IMG/VR virus record: IMGVR_UViG_3300003691_000013
Span: 1-46,887 of that record
Strand: one strand, 5' to 3'
DNA length: 46,887 nt
DNA from: a virus
Part shown: piece by piece, positions 19,038-27,278 of the stretch
Position numbering within the stretch: position 1 is the first letter of the stretch
Layout of the letters: the number at the start of each line of letters is the position of its first letter
The notes under the pieces: model-generated
Seen by the model: only the letters and a program-made list of their open reading frames with translations
What the model was told of the DNA's origin: nothing
Databases searched by the model: none
Position numbers and translations under genes: made by a program

Positions 19038-19898
19038 ATGAAAAAAATTTTATTAGTATTAACAGCAATCGCAACAGTTAGTTTAACATCTTGCGTAACA
19101 GTGCCAGCGGGGCATAAAGGAGTAGAAATCTCATGGGGAGGTAAAACTAACATGAATAAAGTATACCCAGAAGGGTTAGCATCTGGACTAGGATGGTTAT
19201 GGAATGATATGGAAGTATATGATGTGCGTGAGCATACCATGGTAAAAACGTATCAATTTAATGACAAAGATGACATGTTAACTACAGTTGTATTGGCATT
19301 AGACTATAACTTAAGCCCATTAGAGGTTAATCAATTGCATACTAAAATTAATGACGTCCTTATTAAAATTGAGACATCGTTAAATTCAGCAGCAAAAGAG
19401 GTCGTACCACAATACTCAGCAGTAGATTTAAATAAGCATGAAAGGGTTAACGCTGAAAATATCTTAAATAAGATATTGAAACAAGAATTACCTGAATTCT
19501 TTGTAGAATTTAAGAGAGTTAGAGTAACTGATGTAGATTTTCCTAAAGGAATTTCTGATTTAGCAGCTCAAACTGCAGTTCAATTAGGTAAGAATGACTT
19601 AGCTAGTAAGTTTGAACAAGAAAAAATCTTTAAAGCGAATGCAATTAAAGCAGAAGCACAAGGTATTGCAGATGCAAAAGTAATTACTTCTGTAGGAGAT
19701 TTAGCAGTGGCTCGTAATGAAGCTAAGACTAGGGATTTATTATCTTCTAGTAAGATGTTAGCATTACAAAGAGTAGAAAATGAGAGAATTATGGCTGAAG
19801 GTTATAAAACTCATGGTAAATCTTTCTATGGTACTAACAATATATTTGGTAGCAATGCCGCAGCTGTTGTTAAAGGCCTTGGTTTTGGAAAAAACTAA
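19038..19898 (+). CDS. SPFH/band-7 (prohibitin-like) lipoprotein (286 aa)
   Basis: Start at 19038 gives a lipoprotein signal MKKILLVLTAIATVSLTSC with lipobox LTSC and C19 as lipid site. The mature part is a band-7/SPFH domain: GHKGVEISWGG, YPEGLASGLGW, then TTVVLALDYNLSP, and the helical RVRVTDVDFPKGISDLA and ANAIKAEAQGIADAK that mark prohibitin-type proteins. SPFH proteins assemble into ring-like membrane scaffolds that modulate proteases or microdomains. Together with four small membrane proteins just upstream it forms a membrane module. In some phages such proteins are linked to superinfection exclusion or lysis timing; that role here is inference. Confidence 0.9.
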   Translation: MKKILLVLTAIATVSLTSCVTVPAGHKGVEISWGGKTNMNKVYPEGLASGLGWLWNDMEVYDVREHTMVKTYQFNDKDDMLTTVVLALDYNLSPLEVNQLHTKINDVLIKIETSLNSAAKEVVPQYSAVDLNKHERVNAENILNKILKQELPEFFVEFKRVRVTDVDFPKGISDLAAQTAVQLGKNDLASKFEQEKIFKANAIKAEAQGIADAKVITSVGDLAVARNEAKTRDLLSSSKMLALQRVENERIMAEGYKTHGKSFYGTNNIFGSNAAAVVKGLGFGKN

Positions 19899-20145
19899 GA
19901 AAGAATTAATATATATTAATTTCCTTGGTGAAGAAATTCATCGAGGAGATTCAATATGGTATTATGAAGTAGAAAAGAATAGTGCTTTTTTAGAAAAAGA
20001 AGAGGCTACCTATCTTAATGGAGACGATAAGTCAGAGTTTATGAAGGTAGAAAAAGGAGAGTGGACAGAAGCCTGTCTTACACCTGCAGGAGCATTATTA
20101 GCACTAAATGAGTATTACAAAAAATTTGGATATCCACCAGAATAG
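19885..20145 (+). CDS. Hypothetical protein (86 aa), paralogue of 20154
   Basis: I prefer the TTG at 19885 (MEKTKKELIYINFLGEEIHR), which matches the beginning MEKGSRKVVRINF of the next gene; an ATG at 19855 would lie deeper inside the SPFH gene. The C-terminus LLALNEYYKKFGYPPE matches ILLLDKWYKKYGYPK in the next gene. Overlaps the SPFH gene by 14 bp. Function unknown. Confidence 0.6.
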   Translation: MEKTKKELIYINFLGEEIHRGDSIWYYEVEKNSAFLEKEEATYLNGDDKSEFMKVEKGEWTEACLTPAGALLALNEYYKKFGYPPE

Positions 20146-20153
20146 ATAACACT

Positions 20154-20510
20154 ATGGAAAAAGGGAGTAGAAAAGTAGTCCGTATTAATTTTGATACTTA
20201 CGAGTATATAAATAGCATAGGAGAAGTGTTCACATTAAAGTATACAGGAGTAGAAACCGAAAATAGGAGAGACTATGCAATAGAAGGAGATGTCTTTTAT
20301 TATGAAAATGATATGGAAAACCCTGAGAGATATGAAGAAGAGAGGGTTTCCTCAGGAAACCACCTAAGATTCAATGTCTATGGAGGTAAAAAATACCTAT
20401 TTATAGAACATGCAGGATTAGAAAACAATTTTACTGATATTGGTAAAAATAAAGGTTCTATAATATTATTATTGGACAAGTGGTATAAAAAATACGGATA
20501 CCCAAAATAA
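20154..20510 (+). CDS. Hypothetical protein (118 aa), paralogue of 19885
   Basis: MEKGSRKVVRINFDTYEYIN, acidic middle (YENDMENPERYEEERV) and C-terminus LLLDKWYKKYGYPK. Longer version of the upstream paralogue. No family recognised. Confidence 0.7.
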   Translation: MEKGSRKVVRINFDTYEYINSIGEVFTLKYTGVETENRRDYAIEGDVFYYENDMENPERYEEERVSSGNHLRFNVYGGKKYLFIEHAGLENNFTDIGKNKGSIILLLDKWYKKYGYPK

Positions 20511-20536
20511 GCAAAACAAAAAACAAGAAGCAAAAG

Positions 20537-20704
20537 ATGAAAGTAGATACAGAGGTTAGAAACAGAATTAACTGGTTTATCTATGCTTATGAAACTTTTG
20601 ATGAAAATGAAATAGCTAGTAACTTGCCTGATATCAGAATATCTGATATTAGAGAAGTTATTAACGAACCATACACTAGAATGAGTGAGCAAGAAGGCAG
20701 TTAG
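20537..20704 (+). CDS. Small hypothetical protein (55 aa)
   Basis: Reads MKVDTEVRNRINWFIYAYET, continues NLPDIRISDIREVINEPY and ends MSEQEGS. Positioned between the paralogue pair and the helicase-loader-like gene. Function unknown. Confidence 0.6.
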   Translation: MKVDTEVRNRINWFIYAYETFDENEIASNLPDIRISDIREVINEPYTRMSEQEGS

Positions 20705-20723
20705 TTATTAAAATTAACGCTTA

Positions 20724-21311
20724 ATGAAGATTGACGTAGAAGAAATAGTGAAAAGTGACTATACATTGGAAGATGTTATAGTATTAATGGAGATTGAGTA
20801 CGCAAGAAGAGGAAAGTTTTTTCCTTATTCAAGCACAAAGAAAGAGCAGTATACGTCCCTTTATCAAAGAGGAGTGTTAACTGCTACGCCAGATGGGTAT
20901 AGTATATCTGTCACAGGCTATCAAGAATTAAGAAAAATCATAGGAGAAAAGCCGTTGCAATTAAAGAAAGCAGCAGTAGTAAGTAATTTCGAAGAGTTTT
21001 GGAATGCTTACCCTATATCCGATGCACATGGCAAATGGCTAAGAACCAGGACTTTAAAGAGTGATAAGGTCAAGTGTATCAAATATTACAATGAAGCTTT
21101 AAAAAGAGGTGTGTCACACCTTACAATAATGGAAGCTTTGAAATGGGATGTCAAAGATAGACGATACAATTCTAATTTAAAGAATAGAATGTCGTTTATG
21201 AAAGCATCGTCTGCTTGGTTATTTCAAAGAGAATACGAAGTAATTAAAGAGACAATGGGGGATGACAGCGAGAATGAGGCAGATAACAACTGGACAGAAA
21301 ATACAATATAA
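20724..21311 (+). CDS. Helicase-loader / replisome-organiser-like protein (195 aa)
   Basis: The C-terminal half carries FEEFWNAYPISDAHGKW and later a helical region ending SSAWLFQREYE, a variant of the FxxFWxxYP...GK...A...W pattern at the end of many phage replication-organiser and helicase-loader proteins. The N-terminal 85 residues look like a small winged-helix (GVLTATPDGYSISVTGYQEL). Located two genes upstream of the DnaB-like helicase, consistent with loading it. Assignment is by motif and context only. Confidence 0.65.
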   Translation: MKIDVEEIVKSDYTLEDVIVLMEIEYARRGKFFPYSSTKKEQYTSLYQRGVLTATPDGYSISVTGYQELRKIIGEKPLQLKKAAVVSNFEEFWNAYPISDAHGKWLRTRTLKSDKVKCIKYYNEALKRGVSHLTIMEALKWDVKDRRYNSNLKNRMSFMKASSAWLFQREYEVIKETMGDDSENEADNNWTENTI

Positions 21312-21592
21312 TGATATTTTATCTAGATAATGAAGATAAGTTCCTATTATATGTATCTGCTGAGGAAGTTGTATTTATTCATTACTGCTCCGTGTTAAAC
21401 GGGCCCACAAAGGCAGATTTGAGATGGAAAGGGAAAAATATTTTTGAGAATAAACATATGAAAAGCATATTAAGACATATGCAATCAGATGATTTAGGCG
21501 ACAGAAATATTGGACTCAAAATGTTAGAACAAACTTTAAAAGTTGTGATTGATGGAGAAATCGTCGGGAACCAAGAAGAACAGTTTATATGA
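21311..21592 (+). CDS. Hypothetical protein (93 aa)
   Basis: MIFYLDNEDKFLLYVSAEEV; begins one base inside the preceding stop and overlaps the helicase start by 41 bp. The C-terminal helical section contains RHMQSDDLGDRNIGLKMLEQ. Its fixed position between loader-like protein and helicase suggests a replication-linked role, but nothing more can be said. Confidence 0.7.
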   Translation: MIFYLDNEDKFLLYVSAEEVVFIHYCSVLNGPTKADLRWKGKNIFENKHMKSILRHMQSDDLGDRNIGLKMLEQTLKVVIDGEIVGNQEEQFI

Positions 21593-22667
21593 TAGAGCAC
21601 TTACAAACATAGAGCAAAGAAAAGAAAGGGTAAGTAAGGGGTTAGTTAACTCATTACCTTGGCCTTTTGCACGCTTTGCAGACCATGTTGTAGGCCTTGA
21701 AAAAGGTAAAATCTATCAAGTAACAGCAGGGCCAAAGACTGGGAAAAGTAAGGTAACAAATTACATGTTCTTATATAGTATGTATGACCATATTATAGAG
21801 AACAACCTAAGTACGAAACTTGTTGTTAAATATTTCTGTTTAGAAGAAAGTAAAGAAAGCTTAGTGACCCAGTTCATGAGCTATGCTTTATTTAAAAAGA
21901 CAAAGGGTAAACTGATAGTTTCTCCTGTCACTCTTATGAGTACGAAAAAAGAATTACCTGCAGAGGTAATTGAAGAATTGAAAAATCATAAAGATTATAT
22001 TGAAGGGTTCCTTAAGTGTGTAGAATACATTGAAGATGTAGCGCATCCATTTGGAATCTATAAACGTTTACTAGACTATGCTGATGCTAATGGTACACAA
22101 ACCAAAAAGACAGTAGATTATGGTAAAGGACCAGTACAAATAGATGATGTATATATACCCAAGGATGCTGAAGAAATAGTGTTAACAGTAGTTGACCATT
22201 TATCTCTTCTAATTCAAAAGAGTAAGACAATACAAGAGTCTATTACTGACTTGTCAGGGTACCTAATTAAATTACGTAATAAATATGGTTACAGTAGTTT
22301 AATGGTACAACAACAAGCTTTAGCACAAACGAGTATGGAAGGAATAAAATTCAACCAAGGTGAACCTACTATTGCCAATTTAGGGGATAGTAAACTAACC
22401 TCTCGTGCCGTTGATATAACTTTTGGACTCTATAGTCCATATATTAATAAAGTCGTTGATTACGAAGGTTACAACACTAAGTTTTATATGGATAATATAA
22501 GGTTTTTAACCGTGCTACAAAGTAGACACGGAGGACAGGGAGTAAAGGCTCCTTTATACTTTAATGGAGCAGTTAACTTCTTTTCAGAACTGCCCAAGGC
22601 AGGCTCACCGGAAGAAGCAAAGTTAGCTACTCAAATAAGAGCAATTAGGAGTAATGAATTTAAATAA
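21552..22667 (+). CDS. dnaB: DnaB-like replicative helicase (371 aa)
   Basis: RecA-fold helicase core: Walker A AGPKTGKSK (residues 59-67), Walker B region LTVVDHLSLL with Asp, and sensor-like VQQQALAQTSME. The length is that of the C-terminal ATPase half of DnaB with only a short N-terminal extension, so the usual DnaB N-terminal primase-binding domain is missing. The ATG at 21552 is chosen over a TTG one codon earlier. Works with the primase at 27279 and polymerase at 15235. Confidence 0.85.
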   Translation: MEKSSGTKKNSLYDRALTNIEQRKERVSKGLVNSLPWPFARFADHVVGLEKGKIYQVTAGPKTGKSKVTNYMFLYSMYDHIIENNLSTKLVVKYFCLEESKESLVTQFMSYALFKKTKGKLIVSPVTLMSTKKELPAEVIEELKNHKDYIEGFLKCVEYIEDVAHPFGIYKRLLDYADANGTQTKKTVDYGKGPVQIDDVYIPKDAEEIVLTVVDHLSLLIQKSKTIQESITDLSGYLIKLRNKYGYSSLMVQQQALAQTSMEGIKFNQGEPTIANLGDSKLTSRAVDITFGLYSPYINKVVDYEGYNTKFYMDNIRFLTVLQSRHGGQGVKAPLYFNGAVNFFSELPKAGSPEEAKLATQIRAIRSNEFK

Positions 22668-23130
22668 TGTAATGAACTACAAAGAGAAAGATATGGGAAA
22701 TAAGCCCAGAGTAAAAGTACTTATATATAATGTAAGAGAAACAGGACGGGGAGATCCTACTTTTATTAAGGCTATACTGTATAACAATAACTTTATATAT
22801 AGCTATACTCTTACTAAGAAAGATGATTTGTATTATGCTATTTTTCAAGGGCAACATGGGGAAGCATCTATTGAAAATGTTTTAAAGAAACGTAAAGATG
22901 ATTTACATACTCTCCCAATTATTGGAGGATATTGTACACCTTCTCCTACTGTTAGGGCTATTATGGAAAAAGATAATAGACATATAAAGGTAATCGATCA
23001 AATTGCTTTAGGAACCTATATTTTAGAAAAAGTAGTATATTACGGAAAAATTGAAAAAATTATAAAAGCACATGAGCAACTTGAAGGAAGATACAAAGGA
23101 GAAGGTACCAGTTACCCCAATTTTGCATAA
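22654..23130 (+). CDS. Hypothetical protein (158 aa)
   Basis: Possible starts at 22654 or MGNKPRVKVLIYNV (22693), the latter more typical. Beta-rich first half with TKKDDLYYAIF, and helical C-terminus. Overlaps the helicase end by 14 bp and the next gene by 59 bp. No family recognised. Confidence 0.65.
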   Translation: MNLNNVMNYKEKDMGNKPRVKVLIYNVRETGRGDPTFIKAILYNNNFIYSYTLTKKDDLYYAIFQGQHGEASIENVLKKRKDDLHTLPIIGGYCTPSPTVRAIMEKDNRHIKVIDQIALGTYILEKVVYYGKIEKIIKAHEQLEGRYKGEGTSYPNFA

Positions 23131-23506
23131 AATAAAATTTAAAAAAGAGCCTATATGGCTTAAATGTAATTTTGTTGGTAAGTATAATGGTATAAAGTTT
23201 AGATTTATGTATCATGAGTACACTTCAGAAGATGTGGACGAGGTTATTAAACGCTTCAGCTTCACATGGCCAGGTAGAATACCTGACGACAAAGGGTTAG
23301 CAGAAAAAGGTATTAAAGCCTTGTTCATTCAAATTAAGAATAATGAGAATTCTTCTATTGTAATGGAAGTTAGTAAAGACGAAGTAATCTTTACTGCGGA
23401 AAACGAAGAAGAGACTATCATTGACGAGATAGTTCAGAATGAAATGGAAAATGCAGACGAGGAGATGAGGGAGGAAATAATCAAAGAAATTAATGAAGAT
23501 TTATAA
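23072..23506 (+). CDS. Hypothetical acidic protein (144 aa)
   Basis: MSNLKEDTKEKVPVTPILHK; the last 40 residues are almost entirely acidic (EEETIIDEIVQNEMENADEE). Acidic tails are common on phage proteins that compete with DNA or contact replication partners. It overlaps the ligase start by 14 bp. Function unknown. Confidence 0.7.
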   Translation: MSNLKEDTKEKVPVTPILHKIKFKKEPIWLKCNFVGKYNGIKFRFMYHEYTSEDVDEVIKRFSFTWPGRIPDDKGLAEKGIKALFIQIKNNENSSIVMEVSKDEVIFTAENEEETIIDEIVQNEMENADEEMREEIIKEINEDL

Positions 23507-24551
23507 GAAAGATTCGAAAGGTCGGATCAGGTCTCTTAACATTTATGTTGGTGGAGACACATTGTATCAAGTGTCTGGGTTACTAGCCGGAAAAAAGGTT
23601 ACTCATAGTAAAGTATGTAAACCTAAAAACATAGGAAAGAAAAATGCAACAACAGGTGCTACTCAAGCTATTTCTGAAAAGGAGGCTATAGTTATTAAGA
23701 AACTTAAAGAAGGTTACTTTATAACAGAGGAGGGAGCAGAGAGTACTAATGTTATTCTACCTATGTTAGCGAAGGAATTTGGAAAAGAGGAGAAGAAAGT
23801 AGTTTACCCTTGTTTTGTACAGCCAAAATTTGACGGTATGCGATGTTTAGCTATTATGAAGAATAATACGATAACACTTATGTCGCGACAAAACAGGGAG
23901 ATTACTACTATGGATCATATCAAACCAGACTTAATGGCGAGATATAAGGAAGGTCTTATTTTAGACGGGGAACTATATGCTCACGGTCTGACTTTCCAAG
24001 AGAATATGAAATTGTTAAAAAAGTATCGTAAAGGAAAGTCAGAAAAAGTTAACTATCATATATATGATACGATAAGTGGCAAAGCCTTTGAAGACAGAAC
24101 TGTTGATTTAGCTCTTTTAGAATTTTCTAAGAGTACCTATTTGAAATCAGTTCAAACATTACAATTAGTATGTAAAGAAGACTTAGAATACTTTCACGAT
24201 AGTTTCCTAGCAGCAGGGTTCGAAGGAACCATGGTAAGATGGGGAACAGAGGGATATAAGATTAATGGTAGAAGTAGCAACTTATTAAAGTATAAAGACT
24301 TTAAAGATGTAGCTCTTCCAGTAATCGATATCATAGAGAGTGATAGAGTACTAGGACACGGTATTGTTGTAATTGAATACAACGGACATAGAAGTAAGAC
24401 AGGTTCAAAGATATCTCACGCAGATAGAAAAGACTTGTTAACTAAAAAAGACGAATATATAGGCTTAACAGCTGAAATACGATATTTTGAAGAAACGGAT
24501 AAAGGAGCATTAAGATTTCCAGTATTTATAGGCTTTAGAGCTGACAAATAA
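23493..24551 (+). CDS. ATP-dependent DNA ligase (352 aa)
   Basis: Seals nicks by forming a ligase-AMP on lysine. Motif I PKFDGMR has the nucleotidyl lysine K112 with D114-G115; motif III LDGELY, motif IV FEGTMVR and motif V LLKYKDF follow in the right order. The N-terminal 70 residues (GRIRSLNIYVGGDTLYQ then KNIGKKNATTGATQAISE) look like the WGR-like domain of some phage ligases. The C-terminal part is an OB fold (HADRKDLL, GALRFPVF). Genome context (polymerase, primase, exonuclease) supports DNA rather than RNA ligation. Confidence 0.92.
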   Translation: MKIYKKDSKGRIRSLNIYVGGDTLYQVSGLLAGKKVTHSKVCKPKNIGKKNATTGATQAISEKEAIVIKKLKEGYFITEEGAESTNVILPMLAKEFGKEEKKVVYPCFVQPKFDGMRCLAIMKNNTITLMSRQNREITTMDHIKPDLMARYKEGLILDGELYAHGLTFQENMKLLKKYRKGKSEKVNYHIYDTISGKAFEDRTVDLALLEFSKSTYLKSVQTLQLVCKEDLEYFHDSFLAAGFEGTMVRWGTEGYKINGRSSNLLKYKDFKDVALPVIDIIESDRVLGHGIVVIEYNGHRSKTGSKISHADRKDLLTKKDEYIGLTAEIRYFEETDKGALRFPVFIGFRADK

Positions 24552-24838
24552 TGGAATACAATGTAATTTTTAATGTTATGAATTATGTAATAGAATTATA
24601 TGTGGATGATAGGGTATTTTTTACTAGAAAGGGAGGTAAGAAGTCTTTTATAGAACCCAAAATACTTGATCCAGTAGACAATTCTATTAAGAAACTCAGC
24701 TATTGTGGAAATACTATAAGGCTTCCTGAAAGATATTATAATATTATTATGGGCCATAACTCAGGAAATTGACTAGATATAAATGGATTATCTATATTAG
24801 ATAAAATGTTAATTAAGCAATTATGCTTAGATGAATAA
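24551..24838 (+). pseudogene. LPExY-family paralogue interrupted by an in-frame TGA
   Basis: The frame MEYNVIFNVMNYVIELYVDD ends at TGA (24770-24772) after GHNSGN. Reading on gives LDINGLSILDKMLIKQLCLD then E and TAA at 24838. That continuation matches the C-terminal block of the next three paralogues (PAIDKAVLYHVLIFD, QPADKFMIFHLITS, ATVDNYLIERLVIEA). So the TGA interrupts a real domain. It may be a mutation, a sequencing error or a read-through site; neighbouring genes use TGA as a genuine stop, so global recoding is unlikely. Confidence 0.65.
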
Positions 24839-24844
24839 TTTACA

Positions 24845-25171
24845 ATGAGAAAGAAAGTTTTAATATGCGGTAGTAAAGCATATATTTACATAAAAAGAGA
24901 TGTAGTATATATTATACGACAGGGAACAGATGCAAATCTATTAGATGCTGTGGTTAAAACTGACCTAATAACTGTAAGTCATACGTCTAACTATCTACCA
25001 CAAAGTCATAAATCAGTAGAAATTCCTGAGCATTACCTTAATAAAATAGCAAGGAGTAAATTTAATGAATCTGTATACCAGATTAAGGATATTTTACCTG
25101 CAATAGATAAAGCTGTATTATACCACGTATTAATATTTGATTATGATAAAATTTCACATAAGCCCCTCTGA
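24845..25171 (+). CDS. LPExY-family small protein (108 aa)
   Basis: MRKKVLICGSKAYIYIKRDV begins a beta region (VVYIIRQG), followed by VEIPEHYLNKIARSKF and PAIDKAVLYHVLIFDYD. The same plan occurs in the genes before and after it: beta N-terminus, [LI]PExY helix, then xDKxxxxxL. Overlaps the next gene by 29 bp. Function unknown. Confidence 0.75.
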   Translation: MRKKVLICGSKAYIYIKRDVVYIIRQGTDANLLDAVVKTDLITVSHTSNYLPQSHKSVEIPEHYLNKIARSKFNESVYQIKDILPAIDKAVLYHVLIFDYDKISHKPL

Positions 25172-25439
25172 GGCTTTATACACTATAGACTTAACAATCT
25201 ATTATTTACAGAGAGATAAGGAACAAATACATTTATTACAATGGCATGCTCAAGATATTAGATATTTTAAAAGAGAAATAAGAAAGTGGTGTAAAAAGCA
25301 AGATAGGTATTCTATCAAAACTTTACAACTGCCAGAAAAATATATACCTTATTTAAAGAGGCCTGACCGTAATAATTTTATGGAATTGCAACCAGCAGAT
25401 AAGTTTATGATTTTCCACTTAATAACTAGTAGGGTATGA
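25143..25439 (+). CDS. LPExY-family small protein (98 aa)
   Basis: Start set at the ATG at 25143 (MIKFHISPSEALYTIDLTIY) rather than an upstream TTG. Contains IYYLQRDKEQ, TLQLPEKYIPYLKRP and QPADKFMIFHLITSRV, aligning with its neighbours. TGA overlaps the next ATG (ATGA). Function unknown. Confidence 0.75.
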   Translation: MIKFHISPSEALYTIDLTIYYLQRDKEQIHLLQWHAQDIRYFKREIRKWCKKQDRYSIKTLQLPEKYIPYLKRPDRNNFMELQPADKFMIFHLITSRV

Positions 25440-25756
25440 TAGAAACAACAGAAACAAATGTATTAATGCTACGACATATGATACTATTCGAAGTGGGTCC
25501 AGATTTATTTTATCTAGACAGAGCTTCAGAAAAGAAAAGTGTTTCACACCTGTATGAGATGACAGATTTAAGGTCTATAAATGATGCTTTTGAATATGAT
25601 GATATCATATATAGGGGCAGAGTAAAATTACCTAACTATGTTATGGGTAGTTTATCACAAGCTGATTTCAGAAGATTAGCAACAGTAGATAATTATTTAA
25701 TTGAGAGATTGGTAATAGAAGCACATGAAGGCGGAAAAAAAGAATTCGGGCACTAG
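25436..25756 (+). CDS. LPExY-family small protein (106 aa)
   Basis: MIETTETNVLMLRHMILFEV; VGPDLFYLDRASE, VKLPNYVMGSLSQADF and ATVDNYLIERLVIEAHEGG match the three preceding paralogues. Fourth member of a tandem family. Function unknown. Confidence 0.75.
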   Translation: MIETTETNVLMLRHMILFEVGPDLFYLDRASEKKSVSHLYEMTDLRSINDAFEYDDIIYRGRVKLPNYVMGSLSQADFRRLATVDNYLIERLVIEAHEGGKKEFGH

Positions 25757-25899
25757 AGGGTGGAGGTTTAATACCATTTAATATAGCAGGAAATTGGTGT
25801 AAATTATATTTACAAGAAGGGGATAATGTTATCCAAGTGAACTGAATAGAAGACTGTTAAAACAACAGTTAATAGATAAATTGAAAGAGAAGTAGAAGA
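25757..25899 (+). other. Short gap with traces of a broken gene
   Basis: 143 bp without an intact gene. One frame reads PFNIAGNWCKLYLQEGDNVI before a stop, and another frame directly after it reads SELNRRLLKQQLIDKLKEK and a stop. The first piece recalls the beta N-terminus of the tandem LPExY family, so this could be a fifth, decayed copy. This is weak evidence. Confidence 0.35.
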
Positions 25900-26661
25900 A
25901 TGAGTTTATTACCTACAACGGAGGTCCCTGCAACGGCAGTGAACCCTAAAACAATGGTTATCTTTGGCCATACAAAACAAGGAAAGACTACAGCGGTAGC
26001 AAATTTAAAAGATAATTTAATAATCGACTTGGAAGGCGGTACAAGATACTATAATTGTATGAAGATTGATGTGAAAGCAGAATCTGAAAAACAAGATGTT
26101 AGTGATTGGATTGTATTCAAGAACATTGTTAAAGAATTAAAGGAGTATAAGCAAGAACATGGAAAGAATATGTATAAATACATTACTGTAGATACGGTTG
26201 GAGTATTAGAAGATATGATTATGCCATATGCTATTCAATTACATAAAATGGCACCACAAAATAAGAATTACCAAGGTAATGATTTAAAAAGTGTTCCTAA
26301 CGGGGCAGGGTGGTTAGCTATTCGTGAAGCATTTTTCAATGTAATTGCGATGTTAAACTTATATTGCGATAGTGTTATATTAATAGCACACACAAAATCT
26401 AAGACTATTAACCGTAGAGGCCACGAGCTGGCTGTAACGGACATAGATGTTAGTGGTAAAATGAGTCAAATGTTAGCGGCTAATGCAGATGCAATTGCAC
26501 TTATCTATCGTAAGAAAAATGAGACTATTCTTAGTTTCAAATCTGACGAATTGGTAGCAGCAGGAGCACGTATTAAGCATTTACGTGAACAAGAGATTAC
26601 ATTATACGAGTCTGATCCGGACGGGAACTTAACGTTTCATTGGGATAAAATATTTAAATAG
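25900..26661 (+). CDS. Sak4-like RecA-family ATPase (253 aa)
   Basis: RecA-core NTPase of the AAA_24/Sak4 type used by phages for single-strand annealing recombination or helicase-related tasks. Walker A FGHTKQGKTT (residues 22-31), LIIDLEGG, Walker B YITVDTVGVLEDM, and VILIAHTKSK (sensor). The next gene encodes an SSB-like protein, the usual partner of Sak4. A RusA-like resolvase lies three genes on, completing a recombination set. Confidence 0.88.
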   Translation: MSLLPTTEVPATAVNPKTMVIFGHTKQGKTTAVANLKDNLIIDLEGGTRYYNCMKIDVKAESEKQDVSDWIVFKNIVKELKEYKQEHGKNMYKYITVDTVGVLEDMIMPYAIQLHKMAPQNKNYQGNDLKSVPNGAGWLAIREAFFNVIAMLNLYCDSVILIAHTKSKTINRRGHELAVTDIDVSGKMSQMLAANADAIALIYRKKNETILSFKSDELVAAGARIKHLREQEITLYESDPDGNLTFHWDKIFK

Positions 26662-26685
26662 AAAAACGAACAAATTATTGAAAGA

Positions 26686-27264
26686 ATGAGTTTTAATTTT
26701 ACACAAGAAGATTTAAACAAGGCAGAGGAAAAACAAATTTTTAACGGGGGCAAGGCCGGAAGAGTTAAAGATGTAAAGGTATCAATGCAAGAAGCGGGTG
26801 TTGACTATCAAAAGTCGAATGAAAACGCTCCAGATTTTAAAGTGTTCTTCGAAGATACTGAAGGATACAAGACTAACAGAGCGTGTTTCTCTATTAAAGA
26901 AAGTGATTACCCAAATCAATTTGGGACCACTTATGAACAAGCTATGAAGAAAGAATGGGCTTTCTTAAATAAGATTGTCGAACACACTGGCGGGACGAAA
27001 GTGATGTCATTTAGTGACGACGTAGATTTATTTACGAAAGTAAAAGCTTCCTTAGGAACAGGATTAGTGAATGTATTCGCTAACTATGGTTCTAATAGAA
27101 GTCCAAAAAGCTTCATTGAAGTGAGAAAATGGATGCCTGCTGTAGAACCAGCAGACACCGCAGACGCTGATACTAAATTGAAGGCATCAGGTTTAGACCA
27201 GATGGCTGAATTAGTACCAGACGCCAAAGCAGAAGGAGAAGTGGATAACACTTTCTTCGGATAA
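26686..27264 (+). CDS. Single-stranded DNA-binding-like protein (192 aa)
   Basis: Follows the Sak4-like gene by 24 bp, as phage SSB genes often do. The beta-rich middle (PDFKVFFEDTEGYKTNRACF) and the acidic tail ending in VDNTFFG fit an OB-fold SSB whose C-terminal acidic/aromatic tip contacts replication partners. Primary-sequence similarity is not decisive, so the call relies on tail and context. Confidence 0.75.
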   Translation: MSFNFTQEDLNKAEEKQIFNGGKAGRVKDVKVSMQEAGVDYQKSNENAPDFKVFFEDTEGYKTNRACFSIKESDYPNQFGTTYEQAMKKEWAFLNKIVEHTGGTKVMSFSDDVDLFTKVKASLGTGLVNVFANYGSNRSPKSFIEVRKWMPAVEPADTADADTKLKASGLDQMAELVPDAKAEGEVDNTFFG

Positions 27265-27278
27265 TAAAGAGCCACAAT

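Noticed and set aside
23493-24551. RNA ligase that could join tRNA exons
   Set aside because: Motifs and the WGR-like N-terminus fit an ATP-dependent DNA ligase; no RNA ligase or kinase partner is visible in the window.
24770-24772. Genome-wide recoding of TGA
   Set aside because: Many genes here end in TGA within ATGA overlaps (for example 344-347, 6526-6529, 28307-28310), so TGA works as a stop; the interrupted paralogue is a local event.
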